A stretch of DNA of 21,805 nucleotides from Phycisphaerae bacterium (GCA_030630315.1 DAOVNI010000001.1:1-21805); one strand, 5' to 3'; shown: positions 1 through 6,567, counted from the first letter of the stretch. A program made the numbers and translations. The notes: generated by a model from the sequence alone, not told the origin.

Positions 1-24
1 AGAAAGGATGTCTTAAACGTCATT

Positions 25-1293
25 TTGAAGACTGCACAATCGATTATTAAGAAGTGCTGCATACTCCTGGCCGGATGTTTAATTTTAGGGGCCATAGCCC
101 CTTCTTCCAGGGCAGCAGTTCCGCTGCCTGAACTTACGGTGCCGAACGGCTTTGGCGTCAACATACATTTCAGGGGCGAACCCAGGGATTTGGATTTAAT
201 CGCCGACGCTGGGTTTAAGGTCATCAGAATGGACCTGACATGGGGAGCTGTCGAGAGAAAGAAAGGCCTTTACGAATTCGAGAAATCTGGTTATGACGCC
301 CTGACGAAAGGATGCTCCAAACGAGGCATACGTATCCTGTATATTCTCGACTACAGTAACCGCCTATATGAGTCGGACAGGTCGGTCCGCACAGAGCAGG
401 GCCGCAGGGCGTTCGCCGCTTTCGCCGAAGTTGCAGCAAAGAGATACGCAGGCAAAGGAATACTCTGGGAGATATGGAATGAGCCGAACATAAAGCAGTT
501 CTGGCGACCTCAGCCAAGCGTCGATGATTACTGCAAGCTCGTCAAACTAACCGCTCCACGCTTTAAAGAAGCTGACAGCACCGGCCTGGTCGTCGCTCCC
601 GCTACATCAACAATCCCATTTAATTGGCTCCAGGAGTGTTTCAAAAAAGGACTGTTCAAGTGGATTGACGCCTTAAGCGTCCATCCATACCGGCCACAGC
701 CGCCTGAGACAGTCATCAAAGATTACGCCCGGCTTCGTGAGCTCGTCACACGTTACGCACCCAAGGGCAAAAAGATACCTATCATCTCAGGCGAATGGGG
801 TTACTCCAATCTTAACTGGGACAAAACTCGTTTATCCAACGACCAACAGGCCCAATATCTTGTCAGAGAGCTCTTGATAAACCTCTATCAAGGCATCCCC
901 GTCAGTATCTGGTATGACTGGAAGAATGACGGAACCAACCCCAACGAGAGAGAACATAACTTCGGCACCGTCACACACGACCTAAAGCCCAAGGCAGCAT
1001 ACCTCGCAGCTAAGACTCTTGCCTCTACGCTAAAGGGCTACCGCATCGAGAAACGCCTTGATTTAGGCAGTGCAAACGATTTTGCCCTCAAGCTAACCAA
1101 GAATGGCAACGAAGCGCTCGCGTTCTGGACAGTCGGTAAATCCCATCAGCTATCGTTTCCGCTCCCTCCAGGCCAAGGAATGCTCGTCAACTTACTTGGC
1201 GACAAAACCAAACTTTCCTGGAAAACCGACGGTTTGAAGCTGACCGTTTCACAAAGCCCGCAGTATTTGCTCATAAAGGGTAAACCCCGTTAG
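25..1293 (+). CDS. Secreted glycoside hydrolase, clan A (GH5/GH39-like)
   Basis: Probable exported glycosidase of about 422 residues. The N-terminus has lysines followed by a hydrophobic stretch and a likely signal peptidase I site near APSSRA. The rest looks like a (beta/alpha)8 barrel of GH clan A: WEIWNEPN carries the expected acid/base Glu153 and ISGEWGYS the nucleophile Glu257. A short beta-rich C-terminal part (about 340-422) follows, as in GH39/PslG-like and GH5-like enzymes. The substrate cannot be read; exopolysaccharide or plant-type beta-glycans are possible. The start is uncertain: TTG at 25 gives a sensible signal peptide, but the frame stays open to base 1 and the purine-rich AGAAAGGA lies about 17 nt upstream, so the true start may be outside the window. 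The last residues (PR-stop) are encoded by a dispersed repeat element (see 1285-1346). No partner gene is adjacent. Confidence 0.8.
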   Translation: MKTAQSIIKKCCILLAGCLILGAIAPSSRAAVPLPELTVPNGFGVNIHFRGEPRDLDLIADAGFKVIRMDLTWGAVERKKGLYEFEKSGYDALTKGCSKRGIRILYILDYSNRLYESDRSVRTEQGRRAFAAFAEVAAKRYAGKGILWEIWNEPNIKQFWRPQPSVDDYCKLVKLTAPRFKEADSTGLVVAPATSTIPFNWLQECFKKGLFKWIDALSVHPYRPQPPETVIKDYARLRELVTRYAPKGKKIPIISGEWGYSNLNWDKTRLSNDQQAQYLVRELLINLYQGIPVSIWYDWKNDGTNPNEREHNFGTVTHDLKPKAAYLAAKTLASTLKGYRIEKRLDLGSANDFALKLTKNGNEALAFWTVGKSHQLSFPLPPGQGMLVNLLGDKTKLSWKTDGLKLTVSQSPQYLLIKGKPR

Positions 1294-1346
1294 AATTCCC
1301 GGGGCGAACTGCGGCATTACCCGAATGCGAGTTAGTTCTAACGGGG
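1285..1346. mobile_element. MITE-like element, copy 1 (CCCCGTTAGAA termini)
   Basis: A perfect 11-bp inverted repeat: CCCCGTTAGAA at 1285-1295 and TTCTAACGGGG at 1336-1346, total 62 bp. It is flanked on both sides by TAAA (1281-1284 and 1347-1350), which looks like a 4-bp target duplication. The left end overlaps the end of the glycosidase gene and supplies codons CCC CGT TAG, so the stop codon belongs to the element. Three further copies lie in this window (7538, 11757, 15578). No protein is encoded. Confidence 0.75.
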
Positions 1347-1386
1347 TAAATAGTGGAATCCGGCATCCGCCGTTAGGCGTCAGATG

Positions 1387-1476
1387 GGGACTGCCACCCA
1401 TTTTTGTCTCTTAAAATAGGTGGCTGTACCAAATAAAATCAAATCAGGGACAGCCATAAAAGACGTTGGCAGTCCC
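1387..1476. repeat. Nested palindrome between convergent genes
   Basis: The outer arms GGGACTGCCA (1387-1396) and TGGCAGTCCC (1467-1476) are a perfect 10-bp inverted repeat. A second hairpin shares the left arm: GCCACC-c-ATTTT (1393-1404) pairs with AAAAT-a-GGTGGC (1413-1424), with one mismatch. It sits between the 3' ends of the glycosidase (+) and the sugar kinase (-), so it may act as a bidirectional terminator, but there is no clear T-tract. Confidence 0.5.
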
Positions 1477-1479
1477 GAT

Positions 1480-2439
1480 TTACTCGCTATCTTCTTTCTG
1501 TAGCAGCTCGATAATCTCGGCCTTTGTGGGCAGGGCCTCGATTGAGCCGAACTTCGTGCAGGCCAAAGCCCCTGCCGCGGAGGCGAATTTAACCGCTTCT
1601 CTTACATCGTCCTTTACAGCACAATAAGCGGCCAGCGCCCCGGCAAAGGCATCGCCTCTGGCGGTCTGGTCGACAAGCTCCACCTCAAAAGCCGGGATAT
1701 GGTCGGCACCGTTTCTGTCAACGACCATACAGCCGCGCTTGCCCATTGTTATGACGGCAGAGTCAACGCCGCGAGCGACCAAGTCAGAGCCGATGAGCTT
1801 CGCGGTGCGAATGTTGGCGGTCGAATGGTCGGTAATATCGGCCGCCTCGTAAAGATTCGGAATCAGGATATCAGCCGAAAAATATTCGATAGGCAGGTCA
1901 CTATTTCGCCGGCCGTGTTGCTCGAGCGGACGGGTAGGGTTGAGAATGACCTTTTCGGCGAGGGACTTCGCACAGCGAAGAGCGGTTACAATTGCCTCTT
2001 GCGGCAATCGCCCGTGAATCAAACAAACATCAGCTCCAGAAATAATCTGCTCAGCGCTGTCAATGTCCTGCGGAAGTAAGGCGCTGTTGGCACCAGTGTA
2101 TATACAACTGGCGTTTTCGCCTGCGGCATTAACCAGCGTTACAATCAGGCCGGTATTCTTGGCCTCGGCGGAATAGACATAGTCGGTATTAACGTCGAAC
2201 TCAGCCAGACTTACCCTGGCCATTTGGGCGAATGTATCGCCGCCGACCTTGCTGATAAGATGCACCTGACAGCCACACAGAGCAGCTTCGGCCGCCTGAT
2301 TTGGCCCGGGGCCGGTGGTTGTGTATGAAAGTGCAGAACCAATAACAGTCTGGCCGGGAGACGGGATTTGGTCGCACCTTACCGCCATATCGACATAGGT
2401 GCCGCCAATTACAACTACCTTAGGAATCCTTCCTGCCAT
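1480..2439 (-). CDS. PfkB-family (ribokinase-like) carbohydrate kinase
   Basis: ATP-dependent kinase of a sugar or nucleoside, cytoplasmic, about 319 residues, the usual length for PfkB proteins. Visible signatures are the N-terminal VVVIGGTYVDMAV strand, the glycine-rich GPGPNQAAEAALCG substrate/lid region (ribokinase has GGKGANQA), NPTRPL, ITMGKRG, and the C-terminal DQTARGDAFAGALAAY with catalytic Asp263. That last motif is odd: the anion-hole GAGD is ARGD here (A260, R261). I chose the ATG at 2437-2439, preceded by GAGG at 6-nt spacing; a TTG five codons upstream is less likely. The substrate is not predictable. The gene stands alone, convergent with the glycosidase, and its upstream region holds two heptamer arrays. 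Confidence 0.85.
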   Translation of the reverse strand: MAGRIPKVVVIGGTYVDMAVRCDQIPSPGQTVIGSALSYTTTGPGPNQAAEAALCGCQVHLISKVGGDTFAQMARVSLAEFDVNTDYVYSAEAKNTGLIVTLVNAAGENASCIYTGANSALLPQDIDSAEQIISGADVCLIHGRLPQEAIVTALRCAKSLAEKVILNPTRPLEQHGRRNSDLPIEYFSADILIPNLYEAADITDHSTANIRTAKLIGSDLVARGVDSAVITMGKRGCMVVDRNGADHIPAFEVELVDQTARGDAFAGALAAYCAVKDDVREAVKFASAAGALACTKFGSIEALPTKAEIIELLQKEDSE

Positions 2440-2465
2440 CTTGAGCCTCGCCAACCCTGGTCAAA

Positions 2466-2501
2466 GGTAACTGGTTAAACGGTAACTGGTAACTGGTAAA
2501 T
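2466..2501. repeat. Heptamer tandem array, unit GGTAACT
   Basis: GGTAACT at 2466-2472, an 8-nt variant GGTTAAAC, then GGTAACT at 2481 and 2488 and GGTAAAT at 2495. It begins 27 nt upstream of the ATG of the PfkB gene, so it lies in its 5' leader. This is one of about ten 7-bp arrays in the window, each with its own unit. Confidence 0.75.
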
Positions 2502-2511
2502 CCGGTCCGGC

Positions 2512-2544
2512 CCTTGGACGGACTGTCCGTTAGGACTCCCAAGG
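2512..2544. repeat. Small palindrome upstream of PfkB gene
   Basis: The outer arms CCTTGG (2512-2517) and CCAAGG (2539-2544) enclose an inner GTCC-gtta-GGAC hairpin (2525-2536). It lies in the leader or promoter region of the sugar kinase gene; its role is unknown. Confidence 0.45.
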
Positions 2545-2549
2545 AGAAT

Positions 2550-2570
2550 CAATCACCAATAACCAATCAC
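2550..2570. repeat. Heptamer tandem array, unit CAATCAC
   Basis: CAATCAC (2550), CAATAAC (2557) and CAATCAC (2564): three contiguous 7-mers with one substitution in the middle unit. It lies in the region upstream of the PfkB gene, 50 nt past the GGTAACT array. Confidence 0.65.
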
Positions 2571-2627
2571 CCAGTATAACCTGCCGACTAACAAAAGCAA
2601 AACTTTTTTTTAGTCCTATGGATTCCT

Positions 2628-2707
2628 CTGCGGTTGCTTGAGGCGAGCTTTCGCGAGCCCCGCTCGCGTAGGAAGCCGAGCACGCAGGCAATTATCCCTA
2701 TTTTCAA
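2628..2707 (+). repeat. Left terminal foldback repeat of the 2.6-6.6 kb island
   Basis: An approximately 80-nt element matching the reverse complement of 6568-6656. Identical blocks are CTGCGGTTGCTTGAGGC at the outer end and CCGAGCACGCAGG further in, followed by similar TATCCC...TTTCAA tracts. The element folds on itself: CTGCG pairs with CGCAG, TGCT with AGCA, GGC with GCC. The apex is a perfect 7-bp hairpin, CGCGAGC (2652-2658), loop CCC, GCTCGCG (2662-2668). The right copy keeps the CCC loop but has a different, still perfect stem. Confidence 0.75.
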
Positions 2708-2964
2708 TCAAAAGTGCAGGTAGTTAGCGAGAAAATGCAAAAATTCTAAAAAAAATTTTAATCGTTATGACAACTGAGTTTACAAGAAGTTAGTCACACC
2801 TAACTTACCCTAATTTTCGACTCAAACGTGCAGGTTCGCCCCTTTATAGAAGGACGTTATTCGAAATCTGAATCTGAATCAGAAATAGACTTCGCAACTT
2901 CGAGCCAGAATCAAAATCAGATTCGAAGTAATGCAATCTCGTTTTTTAGATTTCGAGTGCGATT
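2708..2964 (+). other. Leader region of the island, no gene seen
   Basis: A 257-nt A/T-rich stretch ahead of the first island gene. It contains a 7-bp hairpin AAGTTAG/CTAACTT (2787-2806, loop 6), the word GTGCAGGT twice (about 2714 and 2828), a run of GAATCT hexamers around 2865-2882, and an imperfect inverted repeat (2860-2882 with 2906-2928) built on TTCGAA-type ends. It presumably holds the operon promoter, but I could not assign -35/-10 boxes with confidence. Confidence 0.4.
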
Positions 2965-3330
2965 ATGGAAGAAATAACATTAAGACGAATTATGATTGAG
3001 AGGGGGCTGACCGTTGTTGGCGACGAGATAACCGACGAGGAAAAAACATCCAATATGACTAAAGCACTCTACATAATCATACCGCCCAAAAGCGTTTCAG
3101 ACCGTACAACACTGCGTAACGTAGTTGAGTTTTATTCTAAGACGGCAAGGTCGCAGGGTCAGCCACCGGATAACATGTTCAAGATTCTTATAGACTTTGC
3201 ACTGGAGGCATCGGGGCCTTTTAGCCGGGTGCCTGCTGCCGTCTTTATATCAATTCTTAAAAAAGAGTTTAATTACGGTGGAAAAGCTAAAGACGACAAA
3301 AGCGAAAACTTATCCGTACCGGTGCGTTAA
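2965..3330 (+). CDS. Island protein of unknown function, 121 aa
   Basis: First gene of the island operon. I do not recognise the family. The sequence is mixed alpha/beta and mostly soluble, with a central stretch ALYIIIPPKSVSDRTTLRNVVEFYSK that could include a strand and a helix, and a lysine/aspartate-rich tail. There are no cysteines and no membrane segment. The start is the ATG at 2965; the upstream GAGTGCGATT offers only a weak ribosome site. Its last 53 nt overlap the next gene in another frame, as is common in compact phage-type operons. No function can be offered. Confidence 0.55.
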   Translation: MEEITLRRIMIERGLTVVGDEITDEEKTSNMTKALYIIIPPKSVSDRTTLRNVVEFYSKTARSQGQPPDNMFKILIDFALEASGPFSRVPAAVFISILKKEFNYGGKAKDDKSENLSVPVR

Positions 3331-3454
3331 ATGTGGTTCGCACGGATTTGTTTTTGTTAATGATGATGTTTTGTGTCGCGAATGTTATTTGAAACTGAGA
3401 GGAAAGGACTACTGCAATGGGAAAAGAAAACCTAAAAAAAGCGATACCTTATAA
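3278..3454 (+). CDS. Small zinc-finger protein, 58 aa
   Basis: Short basic protein with two CxxC pairs: YPYRCVKCGSHGF near residues 13-25 and VLCRECYLKLRGK near 34-46, a spacing typical of a treble-clef or zinc-ribbon knuckle; one further Cys lies at KDYCNGK. I chose the GTG at 3278, about 10 nt after AAAAAGAG, because the longer in-frame version from 3197 has an unlikely, non-conserved look. It overlaps the preceding gene by 53 nt and the following one by 38 nt. It probably binds zinc and perhaps nucleic acid, as many phage and plasmid zinc fingers do; this is an inference. Confidence 0.5.
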   Translation: MEKLKTTKAKTYPYRCVKCGSHGFVFVNDDVLCRECYLKLRGKDYCNGKRKPKKSDTL

Positions 3455-3713
3455 TTTCGGCAACCTAATCTGCCCTTACTGCAATAAGTGGCTTTCAGTC
3501 AGGGTCGAAGCTAAAGTAATACCGGGGATTGTGGTTTGCGGATTTTGCGGCAAAGAAATGCTTGCAGACGAGGAAATCTGCAAAATAGTTAACGAATTCA
3601 ACACCAAACTTCGAAAATCTTTATATCACCCCAGGGAACCTGTTATTTATGAAGGATGCAAAGGTGAAGGATACAAGCCCAATCAAAACCAATATAAACC
3701 TAAAAAAAGCTAA
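3417..3713 (+). CDS. Zinc-ribbon protein A, 98 aa
   Basis: It has a clear four-cysteine ribbon: LICPYCNKWLSV at about 18-29 and VVCGFCGKEM at about 39-48, then a helical and basic tail ending in NQYKPKKS. The next gene encodes a paralogue with CPYCNKWLAV and IRCRECHKRI, so the two arose by tandem duplication. The ATG at 3417 follows GAGGAAAGGA. It overlaps both neighbours. A nucleic-acid-binding or transcription-factor role is plausible but not shown. Confidence 0.65.
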   Translation: MGKENLKKAIPYNFGNLICPYCNKWLSVRVEAKVIPGIVVCGFCGKEMLADEEICKIVNEFNTKLRKSLYHPREPVIYEGCKGEGYKPNQNQYKPKKS

Positions 3714-3975
3714 AGTTTTTCGGTTCAAAGGGATTGTCGCAGGGGGCCTCGTTTGCCCTTACTGCAACAAATGGCTTGCTGTTCAGATTACGGAAAAACT
3801 TGTCTCCGGAGTTATTCGCTGTCGTGAATGTCATAAGCGAATTTCCATAGATAAGGAAACTTGCAACGAGACTAACGAGCGTAATACAAGAATAAGAGAA
3901 ATTTTATGTTACGGACGAATACGCCGTACTGTTTATGAGGGCTACAAAAATGGAAAAACAAGAAGCAAAAAATGA
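3649..3975 (+). CDS. Zinc-ribbon protein B, paralogue of A, 108 aa
   Basis: Paralogue of the preceding product: LVCPYCNKWLAV, then IRCRECHKRISIDKETC, then an aligned region (NETNERNTRIREILCYGR versus the upstream NEFNTKLRKSLYHPRE). The shared order CPYCNKWL, ribbon closure, helix and YEG motif (VYEGYKNG versus IYEGCKGEG) supports recent duplication. The start could be the ATG at 3649 or the in-frame GTG at 3664. The reading frame overlaps the end of protein A by 65 nt if the ATG is used. The C-terminus is strongly basic. Confidence 0.65.
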   Translation: MKDAKVKDTSPIKTNINLKKAKVFRFKGIVAGGLVCPYCNKWLAVQITEKLVSGVIRCRECHKRISIDKETCNETNERNTRIREILCYGRIRRTVYEGYKNGKTRSKK

Positions 3976-4210
3976 CGTTGAGGACAACACGCCTGTTCGT
4001 TCTGCACTTGAAAAATGCAGGGGCAAGACGAAAAGAGAAGTTTTGTCAAAAGCTTCAAAACTAAACGCTAACGACAGGCTTGCTATTATCGACCATTTCA
4101 AAATTGAGCCACAAAACCTTGCAGGCACAATAGCAAGCTTTTGGCTGAAAGTCGAGAGAAGCGGAGCGGGCGTAGATGTTCTTTTAGGAGAACCGTTCTT
4201 CACTGAGTAA
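3950..4210 (+). CDS. Island protein of unknown function, 86 aa
   Basis: Charged, probably helical small protein beginning MEKQEAKNDVEDNTP, with KREVLSKASKLNANDRLAIIDHFKIEPQ in the middle. I chose the ATG at 3950, which has GAGG nine nt upstream; an in-frame ATG at 3935 is poorer. It has no cysteines and no membrane segment. The ends overlap or abut the neighbouring genes, consistent with one operon. The family is not recognised. Confidence 0.5.
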   Translation: MEKQEAKNDVEDNTPVRSALEKCRGKTKREVLSKASKLNANDRLAIIDHFKIEPQNLAGTIASFWLKVERSGAGVDVLLGEPFFTE

Positions 4211-4217
4211 AAATATT

Positions 4218-4460
4218 ATGGTATGGAAAAGCAAATTACAACGTAATGCTGGTGAAGTTTGTGGGTTATGCGAACACACCAATCTGCCTCGCGTTAAGGG
4301 AATAAGCAACGAGGATTTTCTGAATTATGCGAAAAATAATCCCTTGATATGCACAAAGACCAATAAAGAAGTAGAGAATGACGGATGGTGCGAGGAATTC
4401 GAGACAGCAAAAGAGATTCTCGATAACCTACCTTCCCTGCCAGACAAGGACGAAAAATGA
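4218..4460 (+). CDS. CxxC...C...GWC protein A, 80 aa
   Basis: Small protein with four spaced cysteines: EVCGLCEHTN (CxxC), PLICTKTNKE, and DGWCEEFE. The next gene encodes the same arrangement, so this is a duplicated family with a likely metal site of the form C-x2-C-x(26-28)-C-x(11-12)-C. The last Cys is always within GWCxxFE. The start ATG at 4218 lacks a strong ribosome site. Its stop overlaps the next start by 4 bp (ATGA), suggesting translational coupling. Function unknown. Confidence 0.6.
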   Translation: MVWKSKLQRNAGEVCGLCEHTNLPRVKGISNEDFLNYAKNNPLICTKTNKEVENDGWCEEFETAKEILDNLPSLPDKDEK

Positions 4461-4726
4461 TGTCATGTCTCGCTTATGAAGTTTGCGGAAACTGCAAAAA
4501 CTCAAATCGCCCGTTTGGTGATGATGAGGCAAGCAAAGAGTTCGACTTCAAGAACTTCGCTTGCAAAAAGTTTCACCATCTTGTTTTAGCAAGTGGATGG
4601 TGCGATTATTTTGAGCTATCGCCCGCATCAGCAGCCGCTTCGCCAATAGGTGCCTCGCGGACAGTTGATACGGCCCCGAGCACCGGGAAATCGTGTGGAG
4701 GGAGTCATCAATTCAGGAAATTTTAG
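4457..4726 (+). CDS. CxxC...C...GWC protein B, 89 aa
   Basis: Second member of the pair: EVCGNCKNSN, NFACKKFHH, ASGWCDYFE, with the same cysteine order and the same E-V-C-G-x-C opening as protein A. After residue about 55 the tail (SPASAAASPIGASR...) is low in complexity and its DNA is GC-richer than the rest of the island, so it may be a late addition or read-through into a spacer. It is coupled to protein A through an ATGA overlap. A four-Cys metal site is inferred; the role is unknown. Confidence 0.55.
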   Translation: MMSCLAYEVCGNCKNSNRPFGDDEASKEFDFKNFACKKFHHLVLASGWCDYFELSPASAAASPIGASRTVDTAPSTGKSCGGSHQFRKF

Positions 4727-4741
4727 AAAAAAGGACAAAAA

Positions 4742-5209
4742 ATGAAAAAAACAGCAAAAAAACAGGACAAAAAGACGGTGAGTGAGACTGAGGCACTTGT
4801 GGCGGTTGATAAAATTCTCAAGGGCGATAGCGAGGAACAAACTCTCGAGCGCCACGAAATTGAGCCAGAGGACTTTGATAAACTTCTTAACAACCCCAAA
4901 TTCGTTTTACAGGTGAGCAATCGAATAGGTCTGAGCATAATCAGAACAAAACTTTTAATTGCACAATTCTCACAAACTGCAACTGCAAAACTCATTCAGT
5001 TAATGGATAGCGATAAAGAGGAAACTGCGAGAAAGGCCTGCCTCGATGTTATCACCCTGGCAACAAAACAGAGCGACGCAACAATACAAAAAGAAAAGGC
5101 CGCTCAAATCATCGAGGAAGCAAATACACCAGCAGAACTAACAGGGGACCAGGCCAGCAGGATGTTGGCCGTACTTTCGGAGAATGATGGTCAAGGCGAA
5201 CAAAAATAA
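4742..5209 (+). CDS. Terminase small subunit-like protein, 155 aa
   Basis: Charged helical protein. The segment LERHEIEPEDFDKLLNNPKFVLQVSNRIGLSIIRTKLLIAQFSQTA, then a helix with MDSDKEETARKACLDVITLA, follows the pattern of many phage small terminases (an HTH-like part ending in a 'dPeF' motif, then helices and a 'lkd.d..vR..Aa..il' segment). The N-terminus is lysine-rich. The start ATG at 4742 follows AAAGGACAAAAA. The family call is by pattern only. The next gene but one is an HNH nuclease, a usual partner of phage packaging genes, but no large terminase, portal or capsid gene is present in the window. Confidence 0.45.
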   Translation: MKKTAKKQDKKTVSETEALVAVDKILKGDSEEQTLERHEIEPEDFDKLLNNPKFVLQVSNRIGLSIIRTKLLIAQFSQTATAKLIQLMDSDKEETARKACLDVITLATKQSDATIQKEKAAQIIEEANTPAELTGDQASRMLAVLSENDGQGEQK

Positions 5210-5387
5210 CTCCAACGATGATATTAAAATCCTTGAGGAACGGGACATAGTCATCAAAATTTTAGAGGGCAAAAAGTTCCTCGGTACCATAACCGTTAGG
5301 CTGGTTACATACAACAACGGCACCGCTAAACTGTTTGACGAAAAAGGCGAATTATTTGCGATAGGAGAACAAAAAAATGGAAACTGA
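5187..5387 (+). CDS. Island protein of unknown function, 66 aa
   Basis: Very small protein (MVKANKNNSNDDIKILEERD...), probably a beta-rich fold around VIKILEGKKFLGTITVRLV and GTAKLFDEKGELFAIG. It overlaps the terminase-like gene by 23 nt and the HNH gene by 11 nt. Of two adjacent ATG codons I chose the second (5187), which is four nt after GGAG. No family recognised. Confidence 0.5.
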   Translation: MVKANKNNSNDDIKILEERDIVIKILEGKKFLGTITVRLVTYNNGTAKLFDEKGELFAIGEQKNGN

Positions 5388-5910
5388 ATCTGCCATTATT
5401 AATCTCGGACGCGGCCATAAGGCAATCGTGGATATGGAGGACCTGCCGAGATTATCAAGGAAACGTTGGTGTGCGAAAAAACGACACAATACCCACTACG
5501 CAATTTATACTCTAAAAGGTGAGCAGCGGGGCCAAATAAGATACATGCACCACCTGATAATGGGTAAGACGCCTGAGGGGATGGAAGTAGACCACAGAAA
5601 CGGCAACGGACTCGACAACCGCAAAAGTAACCTTCGTTTCTGTACGCACAAAGAAAACAGCCGGTCCCGCAGGAAAGTAGACCCAAAAGCATCGTCAAGG
5701 TATAAAGGCGTAACATGGGAATCTTCCCGAAAAGAATGGCACGTTAGGATTACGGGCATCGATGGACAAAGAATCTTCCTCGGAAGATTCAACTCTGAGC
5801 TTGACGCAGCCAGAGCGTACGATGAAAAAGCAGCCGAATTATTCGGAGACTTCGCAGTCCTGAACTTTCCAAAACCGCCGGAGGACGCGGACAGATTATT
5901 TCCGAGGTAA
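5377..5910 (+). CDS. HNH endonuclease with AP2 DNA-binding domain, 177 aa
   Basis: Homing-type nuclease. The HNH fold is visible at about 58-97: MHHLIMG, then MEVDHRNGNGLDNRKSNLRF, then CTHKENSRSRR. A C-terminal AP2/ERF-like DNA-binding domain spans about 106-168: SSRYKGVTWESSRKEW, RIFLGRFNSELDAARAYDE and AAELFGDFAVLNF. This architecture is well known in phage and mobile intron or free-standing homing endonucleases. AGGAG sits eight nt before the ATG. It overlaps the previous gene by 11 nt. The combination with a terminase-like gene suggests a phage-derived module. It is the only enzyme in the island that could act on DNA for mobility. Confidence 0.9.
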   Translation: METESAIINLGRGHKAIVDMEDLPRLSRKRWCAKKRHNTHYAIYTLKGEQRGQIRYMHHLIMGKTPEGMEVDHRNGNGLDNRKSNLRFCTHKENSRSRRKVDPKASSRYKGVTWESSRKEWHVRITGIDGQRIFLGRFNSELDAARAYDEKAAELFGDFAVLNFPKPPEDADRLFPR

Positions 5911-5915
5911 GAAAA

Positions 5916-6182
5916 ATGGACTCAAAAATTGAGATGCCTCTCAGGAGGCTCGGCGGAAAACTTGGTACGGCGATGATAACCCTCGTCAAAGAGTATGAAT
6001 CCGCCTTAAGAAAACATCCCAAACCTTTCACAAGTATGCATCAAGGTTATGCAGTAATCCTCGAAGAACTTGATGAGACGTGGGATGTTATCAAAAGAAA
6101 AGGCTCAGACAAGGCGGCCATAAAGGCCGAAATCCAGGCCGTAGGGGCGATGGTTTTAAGATTTATGGTTGATTTACTATAA
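5916..6182 (+). CDS. MazG-like (all-alpha NTP pyrophosphatase fold) protein, 88 aa
   Basis: Single-domain helical protein resembling phage MazG-like/all-alpha NTP-PPase relatives. It shows an acidic helix VILEELDETWDVIKRKG (EExxE-like) and a second helix AEIQAVGAMVLRFMVDLL (E...D pattern), the two metal-binding helices of that fold. The N-terminal EYESALRKHPKPFTSMHQGYA agrees with the entry part of that family. In phages such proteins may hydrolyse nucleotides or (p)ppGpp-type signals; activity here is inferred. It starts at the ATG at 5916 after GAGGTAAG, six nt beyond the HNH stop. Confidence 0.6.
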   Translation: MDSKIEMPLRRLGGKLGTAMITLVKEYESALRKHPKPFTSMHQGYAVILEELDETWDVIKRKGSDKAAIKAEIQAVGAMVLRFMVDLL

Positions 6183-6191
6183 GGAGTAATT

Positions 6192-6419
6192 ATGAAAAGT
6201 AATGTAGCTGGAGCAATGAAAGCAATAATGCGGGCGATGCCACTAGCACTTGAAAAGATAGAAGATATTCTGTCGAAATCACCTGAGATAACCCCGATTT
6301 TATGCGAATTCTTTCACTGTAACGAGAAAGTACTCGCACATCGGATTTTAGGCTGGAAACAATACAAAGAACATGAGAGAGATTCTTGCCCAGCGAAGTC
6401 TCCGGATTCCGAAACGTAG
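6192..6419 (+). CDS. Last island gene, unknown function, 75 aa
   Basis: Small helical protein (MKSNVAGAMKAIMRAMPLALEKIEDILSK...) with two cysteines in the middle (ILCEFFHCNEK). A strong AAGGAG ribosome site lies five nt before the ATG, nine nt after the MazG-like stop, so it belongs to the same operon. No family recognised. It is followed by a non-coding segment with several hairpins. Confidence 0.6.
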   Translation: MKSNVAGAMKAIMRAMPLALEKIEDILSKSPEITPILCEFFHCNEKVLAHRILGWKQYKEHERDSCPAKSPDSET

Positions 6420-6567
6420 TAGGGGCCGGAGGCTTCGACTATTAGAAACGTCCAGCACTTTTACAAGTTAATAGAGTAGGAGCAGAAAAGCTCAAACCGG
6501 GTACATAAGAAACTCCTAACACTGCCAGAGGTCTGAGGAGGCGGTGAAGCCTACCCGCCTCCTCGCC
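6420..6567 (+). ncRNA. Candidate structured RNA or untranslated tail of the island
   Basis: A non-coding stretch that can form a series of stems in + strand RNA: CTATTA/TAATAG near 6438-6473, TAGGAG/CTCCTA near 6477-6518, with GAGC/GCTC inside it, and a strong 10-bp GAGGAGGCGG (6535-6544)/CCGCCTCCTC (6555-6564) hairpin with a 10-nt loop. The last is GC-rich but lacks a T-tract, so terminator function is uncertain. The start (GGGGCCGGAGGCTTCGAC) resembles the 5' end of tmRNA, but no 3' half is found. I see structure, not a known family. Confidence 0.3.

Noticed and set aside
1285..1346. The CCCCGTTAGAA hairpins as ordinary rho-independent terminators
   Set aside because: They lack T-tracts, one copy lies upstream of eno and another just before a start codon, and three carry distinct 4-bp flanking duplications.
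4628..4995. Minus-strand open frames antisense to the island genes
   Set aside because: They are antisense to better-supported overlapping + genes with ribosome sites and paralogous motifs; their sequences are Ser/Leu/Phe-rich shadows.
6420..6440. tmRNA-like 5' end GGGGCCGGAGGCTTCGAC
   Set aside because: No matching 3' half (T-loop and acceptor ending near CCA) was found in the following 370 nt, and no tag reading frame is evident. Kept only as a remark on the structured tail.
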